DNA from: Planctomycetota bacterium | GTDB lineage: Bacteria > Planctomycetota > Phycisphaerae > SM23-33 | DNA: 64,000 bases | NCBI GenBank assembly: GCA_022705325.1 | Contig: JAKJER010000031.1 | Coordinates: 1-64,000 of the forward strand | Direction of reading: 5' to 3' | Shown: one piece after another, positions 8,581-18,193 of the stretch | Layout of the letters: each line of letters starts with the position of its first letter | Numbering within the stretch: position 1 is the stretch's first letter | Translations under genes and position numbers: made by a program | Notes under the pieces: generated by a model | The model's input: the letters and a program-made list of their open reading frames with translations, nothing else | Databases searched by the model: none | What the model was told of the DNA's origin: nothing

Positions 8581-11500
8581 ATGAAGATGCAGATAGCCCA
8601 GTTGCGGGAGCTGTTCGAGTCGAGGTTTGTGGACATGCAGCGGGCCCTGGCCCAGGACCCGCCCCGCGAGCTGGGAGAAGTCGAGGTGGCCCTGCGCGCC
8701 CTCAAGGGCTTCCTGTTCAATCTCGAGGGCGTCCTGCGCAAGGACGACTTCCGCGGCCTGCCCTTCACCGCGGTCAACGCGGTGGCCGGACACGTGCAGG
8801 ACGCCATCGACGCCCTCCAGGGCCTGCCCGCCCAGCCCGACGCCGCCCGCATCCTCCCCATCGTCCGCGCGGTCGACTCCCTCTACGGGCTCTGCCTCCA
8901 GTACGGCGTGATGGCGGCCGCCCTCGACGCCAACAAGCTCGGACAGGTCGCCCTCATCCTCCAGCGAAAGCTCAACGACGTCCTCCGCGACATCGACAAG
9001 GTGGACGAGCAGGCCAAGAGCAACGCCGACACCATCGCCCAGGCCGGGCAGAGCGGGCTCCAACAGGTCAAGGAGGCCTGCCGCCAGGGCGCGCAGGCGG
9101 CCGAGCAGGCCGCCGCAGCCGCGGCCAGGGACATGCAGGCCCGCAGCGAGGCCCTGGCCCGCACGAGCGAGAAGGCGACGACCCAGTTCGACCGCCTCGC
9201 CGCCGAGATCGAGACCCGCCACCGCCAGATGGCCTCCGATCTCGCCGCCCGCATCGAGCAGGCGCAGGCCCTGCTCGACCGGATCGACGGGCATCAGGAT
9301 GCCGCCCAGCAGACCGCCGAACAGGCCCGCGCCCAGCTCCAGGCCGTCCAGGCCGCCGGACAGGAGGTGGCCCAGGCGCGGGACAAGGCCCAGGCAGCCG
9401 CCGATGAACTGGCCAAGCGCCTCCAGCGGGCCGAGCAGACCCTCAAGGACCTCCAGGCCAGGCAGTCCGCGGGCGAGAAGGCCCAGGCCGCCGCCCAGGC
9501 GGCCCGGGACGAGGCCGCCCAGGCCGCCGCCCAGGCCCGCGAGGTGGAAGCCCAGATCGCCCAGCAGGCCCAGGCCGCCCGCAAGCGCTACGAGGAAGCG
9601 CTGGCTGCCGCCGACGCCGTGCTGGCCCAGCTCGACCAGAAGCGATCCCAGCACGAACAGGCGCTGGCCAACGAGTTGTCCGCCGCCCGCCAGGGAGTCA
9701 AGGACGTCGCCGCGCAGCAGGCGCAGGCCGAGGACCTCGCCCAGCAGACCGCCCGCCAGCTCGCCTCGGCGGAGCAGACCGCCGCCGCGCTGGCCGCCAC
9801 GACCCAGACGGTCGACGAAGCGGCCGCCCAGGCTCGCCTCCGCCTGGCCGACGCGCAGGGCGTGCTGGAGGAATTCCGAGGCCTGCTGGACGCCGCCACC
9901 CAGTTGCGGGCCCAGGCCCAGGCCCGCCTGGAGACGACCACCGGCACGGCCGAACGGATCGAGCAACTCGAACGCGAACTGGCCGGCCTGGCTGGGGCGT
10001 TCTCCCAACGCCACAAGGACGCCTGCCAGGCCGTCGACGACGCCCTGGCTGCCATCGACCAGACACGCAAGCAGATCGTCGAGGACCGCGCGCAGCAGCA
10101 GGCCGAGGCGAAGGCCGCCGGCGAGGCCGCCCTGGCGGAGATCGACCGGACGCACGAGCAGGCGGCAGCCGACCTGGAGGAACAAAAGTCGGCCGCCCGC
10201 GGCGTGGTCGAGGAGATCCGCGCCGCCCGCGAGCAGGCCCAGGCGCTGGCGGGCCAGACGGACGAGCAGCTTCACGCCGTCCGCCAGACCGCGCAGTCGG
10301 CGGCGACGGCGCGTCGCTCCGCGGACAAGTCCGCCAAGGCCATTGAGGACAAGCTCGCCCGCTCGGCCGAGGCGATGGAAGAACTCAAGGCCCTGCTGAC
10401 CTCGTCGAAGGACCTGGAGGTCCAGTCCCGCACGCGGCTGGAGACCGCCGGGCAATCGGTGGCCCGCTCGCTGGAGATGGAGCAGTCGCTCAAGTCGCTG
10501 GCCGGCGAGTTCGAGCAGAAGCGCGCCCAGGCGTTGGAGGCGCTCGCCCAGGCGCGGTCGGCGGTGGACCAGGCGGCGGCGGAAGCGTCGGCCGCGCTGG
10601 CGGACCACGTGGCGCGGGCCGCCCAGTCGGACCAGGACGCCCAGGCCCTTCGCGAGCAGTGCCGCCAGGCACAGGCCGACGCCGCGGAGAACGCCGGCGC
10701 CTCGCAGGCGTCCGCCCGGGCCGCGGGCGAGGCACGCGTCCAGAGCGAGCAGTACGCCGCCGACTCGCGCCAGCAGCACGCCGCGGCCATCCAGATGACC
10801 GAGCAGCTCAAGGCCCTCCAACTCGCCGCGAGTGAGCTGGAGGCCCAGGTCCGTTCGCGCCTGGATTTGGCGGGCGGGGCGGCGGCGCGATGCGAGGAGA
10901 TCGAGCAGGCCCTGCGGTCGCTGTCGCAGCAATACGACCAGCGCCGCCAGGAAGCCCTCGGCGCCATCGACCAGGCACGCGGCGACGTCGACCAGGCGCG
11001 CCAGGACGCGACCGGACGGCTGGAGGGCTTCGTGGCGTCGGCCGGCGAGGTCGCCGCCCGCCTGGACCAGCTCGCCCGGCAGTGCGACGAGTCGGGGCGC
11101 CAGAGCGGCCAGCACGAGCAGGCCGCCGCCCAGGCGGACAAATCCGCTCAGGCGGCCGCCCAGTCGGCCGAGCAGACGGCCTCGCAGCTCCAGGAGCGGC
11201 TGGGCAACGCGCGCAGCGACGCGCAGCGCCTGGCGGAGTTGCTGGAGTCGGCGATCGACCTCCAGGCCAAGGCCCAGGCGCGCCTGGACTACACCGCCTC
11301 GGCCAGCGACCGCGTCGAGCAGCTCGAACGGAACATCCAGTCGCTGTCGGGCGCGTTCGCGCAGCGCCACGCCGACGCGGTGAGCCTGATCGAGGCCCAG
11401 ATGGCCGCCCTGGAGCAGTCGCGGGGCGAACTGCACGCCCGGCTGACCGCCCAGGTGGAGGCCGCCCGCCAGGCCGCCGAGCAGACCCAGACCAGCCGGG

Positions 11501-12609
11501 CGCAGGCGGACGACAATGCCTGCCGCAGCGGCGAGTTGTTGGAGGCGATGCAGCGCCAGGAGCAGGCGCTGGCGGAGCTGCGCGAGCATCTGGCCGCCCA
11601 GGAACAGGAGTTCCGCGAGCGCCTGAACCAGGGCCGGGAGATGGTCCACCAGGCCTCCGAGGCGCTGGGGGCTGCGCGGGAGTCAGCCGCCCAGGCGGCC
11701 TCGGCGGCCGCCTCGACCGTCCAGACGGCCGACGAGATCCGCCAGGCGCACCAGCAGGTCAGCCAGTTCTCCGCCCAGATCGACCGCCACGCCCAGGAAC
11801 TGGCCCAGGCCCGCGAGGACTCGCAGGCCGTCGTGGGCGACCTCCGCGACCGCGTCGAGCGGACGCTCGAGGACGTGCACAGCCGCACCGACGAACTGGT
11901 CGCCCGCAACAGCCAACTCCACGCCCGCATGAGGACGATCATGGGCCAGGCCACCGAGTGCGGGCTGGCCTCGCAATTCGACGACCGCCACGCCGACGCC
12001 GCCCGCAACCGGCGGCGATGGGGACGCTGGATGCTGACCGTCGCCGTCTCGTCGGCCCTGTTGCTGGGCGGGGTCCTACCGGCGGTCCTGATCGGGGCGG
12101 GCTGGCAACTGGCGGTGGTCCTGGTCCTGGGCGTGTGCGTGCCGGTCACCTCCGCGCTGGCCTTCTGCGCCGCCCAGTATCGACGAGAACGCCGCCTCGA
12201 AGAGGAATACGCCTACCGCGCCACGGCTGGGCGGGCCCTGGCCGCCTGCCGGGCCATCCTGACCGAACTCAAGGGCTCGGACGTGGGACAGGCCGAGATC
12301 GTCCAGCGCCTGCTCCGCGACCTGACGGACAACCCCGTCGATCGCGTCTGGCCCAACCTGCACAAGCCCATTCCACAACGCCACGCCGACGAGCCGAACG
12401 AGGAGAGCCTGTCGGCGCAGCCTGCCCCGCATGCGGAAGCGGCCGCCCCGCGGCAACAGGAAGCGGAAGCGAGCAGCCCGGACGAAGCGCCCGCCCCCGC
12501 CGAGGAAGCGGAAGTCGAGGCAGTCGTCGGCTCGCCCGGTCAGGGGCCGTCGAACGGGGATGAGCCGGCCGGGGCTTCGCGACCTCGGCGTAAGGGAAAG
12601 AAGCGCTGA
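8581..12609 (+). CDS. Giant coiled-coil protein with C-terminal membrane anchor
   Basis: Unrecognised 1342-residue protein. After an N-terminal helical region (1-140), residues about 140-1140 are almost uninterrupted Ala/Gln/Glu/Arg-rich heptad sequence, predicted as long coiled coil. A module beginning LLxxAxxLxxQxxxRL and continuing through EQLExxLxxLxGxFxQR starts at residues 435, 605, 746 and 887; the last three copies are exactly 141 residues apart. Two adjacent membrane helices (about 1151-1173 and 1178-1198) are followed by an acidic, Pro/Glu/Ala-rich tail ending RRKGKKR. There is no signal peptide, so the coiled coil is probably cytoplasmic. The ATG at 8581 follows GGAG; a TTG at 8566 is less likely. 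A scaffold or chromosome/envelope organiser is possible but unproven. Confidence 0.85.
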   Translation: MKMQIAQLRELFESRFVDMQRALAQDPPRELGEVEVALRALKGFLFNLEGVLRKDDFRGLPFTAVNAVAGHVQDAIDALQGLPAQPDAARILPIVRAVDSLYGLCLQYGVMAAALDANKLGQVALILQRKLNDVLRDIDKVDEQAKSNADTIAQAGQSGLQQVKEACRQGAQAAEQAAAAAARDMQARSEALARTSEKATTQFDRLAAEIETRHRQMASDLAARIEQAQALLDRIDGHQDAAQQTAEQARAQLQAVQAAGQEVAQARDKAQAAADELAKRLQRAEQTLKDLQARQSAGEKAQAAAQAARDEAAQAAAQAREVEAQIAQQAQAARKRYEEALAAADAVLAQLDQKRSQHEQALANELSAARQGVKDVAAQQAQAEDLAQQTARQLASAEQTAAALAATTQTVDEAAAQARLRLADAQGVLEEFRGLLDAATQLRAQAQARLETTTGTAERIEQLERELAGLAGAFSQRHKDACQAVDDALAAIDQTRKQIVEDRAQQQAEAKAAGEAALAEIDRTHEQAAADLEEQKSAARGVVEEIRAAREQAQALAGQTDEQLHAVRQTAQSAATARRSADKSAKAIEDKLARSAEAMEELKALLTSSKDLEVQSRTRLETAGQSVARSLEMEQSLKSLAGEFEQKRAQALEALAQARSAVDQAAAEASAALADHVARAAQSDQDAQALREQCRQAQADAAENAGASQASARAAGEARVQSEQYAADSRQQHAAAIQMTEQLKALQLAASELEAQVRSRLDLAGGAAARCEEIEQALRSLSQQYDQRRQEALGAIDQARGDVDQARQDATGRLEGFVASAGEVAARLDQLARQCDESGRQSGQHEQAAAQADKSAQAAAQSAEQTASQLQERLGNARSDAQRLAELLESAIDLQAKAQARLDYTASASDRVEQLERNIQSLSGAFAQRHADAVSLIEAQMAALEQSRGELHARLTAQVEAARQAAEQTQTSRAQADDNACRSGELLEAMQRQEQALAELREHLAAQEQEFRERLNQGREMVHQASEALGAARESAAQAASAAASTVQTADEIRQAHQQVSQFSAQIDRHAQELAQAREDSQAVVGDLRDRVERTLEDVHSRTDELVARNSQLHARMRTIMGQATECGLASQFDDRHADAARNRRRWGRWMLTVAVSSALLLGGVLPAVLIGAGWQLAVVLVLGVCVPVTSALAFCAAQYRRERRLEEEYAYRATAGRALAACRAILTELKGSDVGQAEIVQRLLRDLTDNPVDRVWPNLHKPIPQRHADEPNEESLSAQPAPHAEAAAPRQQEAEASSPDEAPAPAEEAEVEAVVGSPGQGPSNGDEPAGASRPRRKGKKR

Positions 12610-12883
12610 GCCCTCATACCGTGTCCGCTCGCCCACCCGACGTGCAGCGGGTTTTCGACTCGACGGCCTGTTCAGGGAGGTCCGCGCTGGCCCGAACCGA
12701 CGACGACTCCGAAGGACGCACCGTGTCATCGGCCAAGCGCACAACGTCGATCGCGACTGGTCTGCAAGTCAGCGTCATGTTTCCCGTTTGACAGGACAGC
12801 ATCGTCACTCTCCGCCCCCGATAGCCGCAGGACAACTGCGGCGTGACGACTTCGTTCTCGCAGGCAGACGAAAGGACACGTGC

Positions 12884-14128
12884 ATGAGACGATCGACCGC
12901 GAACGTCCTGCTCCAGACGGCGGCCCTGTGCCTGTCTGTCTGCGCGGCGGCATCCGCCCGGGCCCAATCGGGCAAGACCGCGCAGAGCGGGCTGGCCCCC
13001 GAGGCCGCCGCTCGACTGGCCGCGATGAAGGCCGCCCTCGCAGCCAATCCCAAGGACATCAACACCAGGACGAAACTGATCGTCGCGTACCTGGGGGAAT
13101 TCAAAGACCCGGCGGAGGCGGCCAGGCTGGTGACGCCCGACCTGAACGAGGATCTGCGGAAGTTCGTGCCGTTGGCGGCCAGGCCCGTGGACAAACTGGA
13201 CGAGCGCGCCTGCATGGAACTGGCTTCCTGGTACGCGGAGCAGGCGGGCAAGGCCCCGCCCGCCAGCCAGGTCATCCTGTTCGCCAGGGCCAAGGCGTGC
13301 TGCGAACGCTTTCTGACGCTTCACGCCGCCGGAGACGCCACCCGCCTGAAGGTCTCGATGCTCTTGGATGAGATCATCAAGAAGGCCCCGGACCTCGGCC
13401 CGCCGCCCAGGACGCTCGCGCTGGACCTGGGGCGGGGCGTGAAGATCCCGCTGGTCCTGGCCCCCGCGGGCAAGTTCCTGATCGGCAGTCCCAAGAACGA
13501 GAAAGGACACCAGCCCTATGAAGGCCCCCAACACGAGGTAACGATCGCCCGGCCTTTCTACATAGGCGCGTGCGAGGTCACACAGGAACAGTACGCAGCC
13601 GTCACAGGCACCAACCCCAGCAAGGGCCGGGCCCGCCAGAAACCCGTGGAGATGGTCTCGTGGAACGCCGCGATCGAGTTCTGCCGGAAGGCGTCGGCCA
13701 AGACGAACAGGACGTTCCGCCTGCCCACGGAGGCGGAATGGGAATACGCCTGCCGGGCGGGGTCGAAGACGCGGTTCTTCTTCGGCGATGACGAGAAGGA
13801 CCTGAAGAACTACGCCTGGTACGACGGAAACAGGAGCGGCATCCATCCGGTCGCCCAGAGAAAGCCCAATTCGTGGGGCCTGTACGACACGCACGGCAAC
13901 GTGTCCGAATGGTGCGCCGCCGAAGGCCAATACGAAATCTACACCCTCTCCAAGTCGTTCGATCCCCGCCGGGCCGGATATGTCTACCGGATCATGCGCG
14001 GCGGGTGCTGGCATGAACCGGCCGCGAACTGTCGCTCCGCAAGCCGCGCGATAACTTCTCCAGATCGGGGGAACGACGACACAGGGTTCCGGGTGGTGGT
14101 GGACGTGCCCGAGCCGGTTCTGCCCTGA
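12884..14128 (+). CDS. Exported FGE/SUMF1-domain protein
   Basis: Predicted secreted protein, 414 residues. The signal peptide is MRRSTANVLLQTAALCLSVCAAASARAQ. A helical region (about 30-165) precedes a formylglycine-generating-enzyme-type (SUMF1) domain from about residue 185. Typical motifs are FLIGSPKNEKG, RPFYIGACEVTQEQYAAVTG, PVEMVSWNAAIEFCRK, FRLPTEAEWEYACRAG, WGLYDTHGNVSEWC, RIMRGGCWHEP and DDTGFRVV. The copper-binding cysteine pair of true FGE enzymes is not evident, so it may be a carbohydrate-binding or structural relative. AAAGGA lies 7 nt before the ATG. No sulfatase gene is adjacent. Confidence 0.88.
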   Translation: MRRSTANVLLQTAALCLSVCAAASARAQSGKTAQSGLAPEAAARLAAMKAALAANPKDINTRTKLIVAYLGEFKDPAEAARLVTPDLNEDLRKFVPLAARPVDKLDERACMELASWYAEQAGKAPPASQVILFARAKACCERFLTLHAAGDATRLKVSMLLDEIIKKAPDLGPPPRTLALDLGRGVKIPLVLAPAGKFLIGSPKNEKGHQPYEGPQHEVTIARPFYIGACEVTQEQYAAVTGTNPSKGRARQKPVEMVSWNAAIEFCRKASAKTNRTFRLPTEAEWEYACRAGSKTRFFFGDDEKDLKNYAWYDGNRSGIHPVAQRKPNSWGLYDTHGNVSEWCAAEGQYEIYTLSKSFDPRRAGYVYRIMRGGCWHEPAANCRSASRAITSPDRGNDDTGFRVVVDVPEPVLP

Positions 14129-14305
14129 CGCCTCGACGGACTTTCGACAGGCGAGAGAGACCGCGGAACCACCGGCGGCGCTCGCGATCCCGCGCGGCGA
14201 AACCATAGATGGGATAACGCCGCCGAACGGCAAGCCTTGGCCGGCCCGAGTCGCGATCGAAGGGTCCGCCGTTTGCTGCACGACATCGGCGCGGAGACGG
14301 CCGGC

Positions 14306-14929
14306 TTATTCCTGCGGCATGTAGGGCCTGGCCTGGCCGGCCAGCACGGTGTCGGGGTCGCGGAGGATCGGCCAGGTGCGGTAATCGACGTCGAAGCAGG
14401 AGGCGATCCAGTCGCCGACAGAGTCGCGGTCGGCCTCGTCGCCGTTTTGCATGCGCGACATCCGCTGCCGCAGGTCGCGGAAGAGGTCGCTGTGGTCGGC
14501 TTCGCGCCGGAGGCAGCCCTTGGTGAAGATCAGCTCGCGGACCTGGCCGAACGCGTGTGGCTTCTGAAAGCCCATGTGGACGTAGAGGTCGCGGATGAAC
14601 TCCCGCCCCAGCAGCAGCCCGCCGTCAAAGGGCACAGCCAGGCGGAGGTCGTCGTAGACGGCGTCAAAGAGCTGCCCGGACGCTACGGGCTGGACGCCGC
14701 CCAGGGCGGGGAACGTCGCGCCCCGCGGGCCCATGACCAGGAGCTGGACGAGGAAGATGCCCTCGTCGTCGATGTCGTAGCGGCAGACGAAGCCGCGGTA
14801 GCAGGCGGTGCAGTGGCCTTCGACGCGGATGCCGTGGTCGGCGGGGTCGAACAGGCCCGAGCCGCTCATGCCGATCAGCGACCACACCTCGCCCCGCAGG
14901 CGAAACTCGTCCTCGAACTGGGCTGTCAT
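14306..14929 (-). CDS. Hypothetical protein
   Basis: 207-residue protein not assigned to a family. It is rich in aromatic and acidic residues, without signal peptide or membrane segment, and contains a short Cys pair (GHCTACYRGFVCRYD) followed by hydrophobic strands (GIFLVQLLVMG). It looks like a soluble alpha/beta protein. The ATG at 14929 has GAGG 7 nt upstream. It faces the FGE-domain gene and lies downstream of the TIR-WD40 gene on the same strand, 111 nt beyond its start side, so it is probably transcribed alone. Confidence 0.7.
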   Translation of the reverse strand: MTAQFEDEFRLRGEVWSLIGMSGSGLFDPADHGIRVEGHCTACYRGFVCRYDIDDEGIFLVQLLVMGPRGATFPALGGVQPVASGQLFDAVYDDLRLAVPFDGGLLLGREFIRDLYVHMGFQKPHAFGQVRELIFTKGCLRREADHSDLFRDLRQRMSRMQNGDEADRDSVGDWIASCFDVDYRTWPILRDPDTVLAGQARPYMPQE

Positions 14930-15040
14930 GGCCAGACCTCGTCAGACATTCATCGCTTCCCCCGCCGCAAGGGTCCGCGATTGCCCCACGTTTATCCGCT
15001 CCTTCATCCCAGATCAACACCCGACGTCGACACCGCCTGT

Positions 15041-17905
15041 TCACCGCACCGCGGGCCGGCCCGGCCTCTTGGTGGGCGATTCGAATGGATTGAACCCCTC
15101 CGCGGGCTGGGAGGTCGCCTGCCCGGAGGGGTTGGCCTCATCCGCGGCACCCGGAACTTGAAGGCCTTCTGTGGAGGCCCCGAGCCTCGTTGCGGACGCA
15201 TCCCATATCCGTACGGTCTTGTCTTCGCTGCACGAGGCCAGCACGCCCGAGTTCACGGCCAAGCCGTTCACTTGCGCCAGGTGTCCATGAAGGGTCAGGA
15301 TCTCGCGGCCGGTGGTTGCATCCCAGACCCGAACGGTCTTGTCCTTCCCGCAGGAGAAGATCCGCCGCCCGGAGAGACTGAAGGCGACGCCGGTCACGGC
15401 CCTGGTGTGGCCCAGCAGGGCGAGCGTCTCCTGCCCAGTATCGGCGCGGCAGACCTTGACTTGCTCGCCATCGCCGAAGACGACATGCCGCCCCGAGGGG
15501 CTGAAGGCGACGCAGCCGTTCTGGCCCTCGGGGCTCCGCACGATCACCACGGGATGGTTGGGGTTCTGGAGGTCCCAGATTCGCACCGTTGCATCGTGCG
15601 AGGCTGACGCGACGTGGCGGGCGTCGGGGCTGAAGGCGACGGCCAACACGCTTGCGCTGTGCCCCGTGAAGGTGTGAATCGCCCTGCAAGTCTTGACGTC
15701 CCATACTCGTCCCGTCCCGTCCCGGCTTCCCGTGGCGATCCGCGAACCGGAGGGGTCGAATGCGAGGCTGAGGATGATATCTTGATTGCCTTCGAGACAG
15801 CCTGCCCGGGACCCGTCACTCGCATGGCGCAGGTTGACCTGCGTCCCATCGGGCACCGCCAGGAGAGTCCCGTCGCGGTTGAAGGCCAGAGAGCGGACTT
15901 CGATCCCACGGTTGGCGGTCCATTGGGCTTCGACCTTCCAGGCGCCCAGGTCCCACACTTTCACCTGGTCATAACTGGCCAGGGCGAGGCGGTCGTTTCC
16001 CGGCGACAGCGCCACCGCGGAGACCCCGTAGGGGTTATCGCCGAGGACGGCGGCCTGCTGGTTCCGGTGGGCATCCCACATCCGCAAGACACCCTCATCT
16101 CCCGCGGAGGCGATGACGGCGCCGTCCGGGCTAAGCGCCACCGCCCGTACCTTCTTTTCGTGCCCGCGGTACGCGGTGATCTGCTTCCCGCTGGAGGCGT
16201 CCCAGACGTGCACGGCGCGGTCATCTCCCCCCGTGATGATGCTGCGCCCGTCCCGACTGATGCACAATGCGTTGACAGCGCCCACGTCGGCCTGGATCAT
16301 CCGTCCCTCCCGGGCGCCCTGCGGATCCCACCATCGCACGCTTCCGTCCCCACTGGCGGAAATCAACCACTGACTGTCAGGCGTCCAGTCCAGCGCCGAC
16401 ACCCACAAGCGGTGCCCCCGCAGGGGGCGAATCTCCTCGGCGGTCCGCCCGTCGCGCAACTGGATGAGACCGCCGCTATCCGCGGTGGCCAGGAACCGGC
16501 CGTCGGGGCTGAATGCGGCGGCGTCGATGGAAACCTCGTGTCCGTGGCGCGAGGCGATTTCCCGTCCGGTCTGTGCGTCCCACAGTTTCAGCGTGGCCTT
16601 CGGGAGGCGGCTGCTTACATCAAACAAGTGTTCTCCATCGCAGGACACCAGCAAGCGACCGTCGGGACTGAAGGCGACACGGCGTATGGTCAGGGGATGG
16701 TCATTACGAGTCCACAGCACGCTTCCGGAGGCGGCGTCCAATACGGTCAGGGCCTTCCCACTGCTGGCGGCAATCCAGCGGCCGTCCGAACTGAAGGCCA
16801 CACAACAGGCGCCGTTGCCCGGAGGCAGCAGGGCACGTCGGGTTGTCCCGGTCGCGGCGTCCAGGAGTTTCAGGCCTTGCAGCCCGTCGGCGATGGCCAC
16901 GGTTTGGGAATCCGGGCTGAAGGCGAGGCTGGGGGCCAAGAGGTTTCCGCTGGGCAAGACCCGCAATTCGGTATGGCAGAGGTTAGCGAGGTATCGCCAT
17001 TCCCAGTCTCGCAGGTCGGCGGGGCAGAACTCGAGGCTCTGGGCGGCGTGCCGGACGTCGTTGTCCACGAACTGCCGATACGCCTGGGGGATGAGGTTGA
17101 AGTACAGGTTGGTCTCGGCCCGCTTGCGTTGGGCAGTCTCCCCGGCGAGGGCTCTTTCCGCCCGCTGGCGCTGGAGGGATTCCTGGAGGCGGGCCTGGCG
17201 GGCGGCGTTGCGCTGGACGACGGCGAAGACCGTCAAAAGGCCCATCAGGACCGCCAGCACGGTCATCGCTCCGCCCCAGATCGCCCGGCGGCGGGCGCGG
17301 CGCTCCTGGTCGCGATCGCGGAGGTCGGCGAAGCGGCAGCCCAGAATGCACGCCAGCAGGCGGAGCCTGGCCATCCGCCACAGCCAGCGGGGGCTTTCGG
17401 TCCGGGTGGGTCGGACGTCGCCGGCCAGCGGTTCGACCTCTTCCTCCTGCTGCGTGGTCCGCCCGTCGGCGCCGGGGACGACTTTCCGCACCCGTAGCAG
17501 CGCGGGCGGGAAGGCCTCGCCCGGTTCGCCCTCGATCAGCAGGGCCAGGATCCTCCCGTCGCGTCCCATCTCGCGGAAGCGAAGGATCTCCTTGTTCACC
17601 CACTGCGACTGCGGCGTTTGCGGCGAGCAGACGACGATCAGGAACTCCGACTGTTGCAGGGCGGATTCGATCTCGTGGCTGAGGTCGGCAGAAGCGGGCA
17701 GTTCCTCCTCGTCGCGGAAGACCCGTCCGACCCGCGGGCGGACGCCCATGTGGCGGACCAGGTGCGACGGGACGCGGTACGTCTCCAGGGCGGCGTGCAG
17801 TCGCTTGGCCCAGCGGCGATCCGCGTCGACGTGGCGGTAGCTGATGAAGGCGGCATAGCGGTACGCCTGTCTCTTCGGGTCAGGCGCGTTGTCCAAGGCG
17901 GTCAT
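15041..17905 (-). CDS. TIR domain - transmembrane - WD40 repeat protein
   Basis: 954-residue protein with three parts. Residues about 15-150 form a bacterial TIR domain: YAAFISYRHVDADRRWAKRL (strand A and box 1), GRVFRDEEELPASADL (BB region), FLIVVCSPQT (strand D) and SQWVNKEILRF, where Glu106 sits four residues after Trp102 as in NAD-cleaving TIR domains. A basic stretch and one membrane helix (about 210-231) follow, then a coiled linker (235-265). From about residue 310 to 930 there are many WD40 blades (for example GHSASVLAVAFSPDARHVAS, VRIWD). It may sense a ligand through the propeller and act through TIR. It is monocistronic, so a defence or signalling role is inference. Confidence 0.93.
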   Translation of the reverse strand: MTALDNAPDPKRQAYRYAAFISYRHVDADRRWAKRLHAALETYRVPSHLVRHMGVRPRVGRVFRDEEELPASADLSHEIESALQQSEFLIVVCSPQTPQSQWVNKEILRFREMGRDGRILALLIEGEPGEAFPPALLRVRKVVPGADGRTTQQEEEVEPLAGDVRPTRTESPRWLWRMARLRLLACILGCRFADLRDRDQERRARRRAIWGGAMTVLAVLMGLLTVFAVVQRNAARQARLQESLQRQRAERALAGETAQRKRAETNLYFNLIPQAYRQFVDNDVRHAAQSLEFCPADLRDWEWRYLANLCHTELRVLPSGNLLAPSLAFSPDSQTVAIADGLQGLKLLDAATGTTRRALLPPGNGACCVAFSSDGRWIAASSGKALTVLDAASGSVLWTRNDHPLTIRRVAFSPDGRLLVSCDGEHLFDVSSRLPKATLKLWDAQTGREIASRHGHEVSIDAAAFSPDGRFLATADSGGLIQLRDGRTAEEIRPLRGHRLWVSALDWTPDSQWLISASGDGSVRWWDPQGAREGRMIQADVGAVNALCISRDGRSIITGGDDRAVHVWDASSGKQITAYRGHEKKVRAVALSPDGAVIASAGDEGVLRMWDAHRNQQAAVLGDNPYGVSAVALSPGNDRLALASYDQVKVWDLGAWKVEAQWTANRGIEVRSLAFNRDGTLLAVPDGTQVNLRHASDGSRAGCLEGNQDIILSLAFDPSGSRIATGSRDGTGRVWDVKTCRAIHTFTGHSASVLAVAFSPDARHVASASHDATVRIWDLQNPNHPVVIVRSPEGQNGCVAFSPSGRHVVFGDGEQVKVCRADTGQETLALLGHTRAVTGVAFSLSGRRIFSCGKDKTVRVWDATTGREILTLHGHLAQVNGLAVNSGVLASCSEDKTVRIWDASATRLGASTEGLQVPGAADEANPSGQATSQPAEGFNPFESPTKRPGRPAVR

Positions 17906-18004
17906 GGTTCACCCCTTGCGCCGGCCCGGCGCGAAGCGGCCTGGACTGCTGGAATCGGTGGACACCATTCGTGTTCTCCGTCGTACCGAGGTCGTCTCGT
18001 CATG

Positions 18005-18032
18005 TTTACACTCAGACGCTGAACATCTGCAA
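18005..18032 (-). promoter_or_regulatory. Candidate promoter of the TIR-WD40 gene
   Basis: On the minus strand TTGCAG (complement of 18027-18032), 16-nt spacer, TGTAAA (complement of 18005-18010), about 100 nt upstream of the start codon at 17905. The -10 match is only moderate. Confidence 0.4.
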
Positions 18033-18193
18033 CGCCGCCGTCAATCACGTAATCCGTATGGTGCGGCTGGGGTTTCACTTGCCCGCGCATTCTACCCCTG
18101 GGTGCGTGTCGCGGCAACACGCCCAAGCCTCCGTGCCCTTCGGGCCCTGCGGCGCGAGTGTGGCGTGGATCATCGATTCTTGTCGGGTGGGCG

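Noticed and set aside
8419..11649. 1076-residue open frame on the minus strand
   Set aside because: Antisense shadow of the coiled-coil gene; low-complexity Leu/Gly/Arg-rich sequence with no start signals and no domain.
12431..12883. Upstream extension of the FGE-domain gene
   Set aside because: It overlaps the end of the coiled-coil gene; the signal peptide and ribosome binding site fix the start at 12884.
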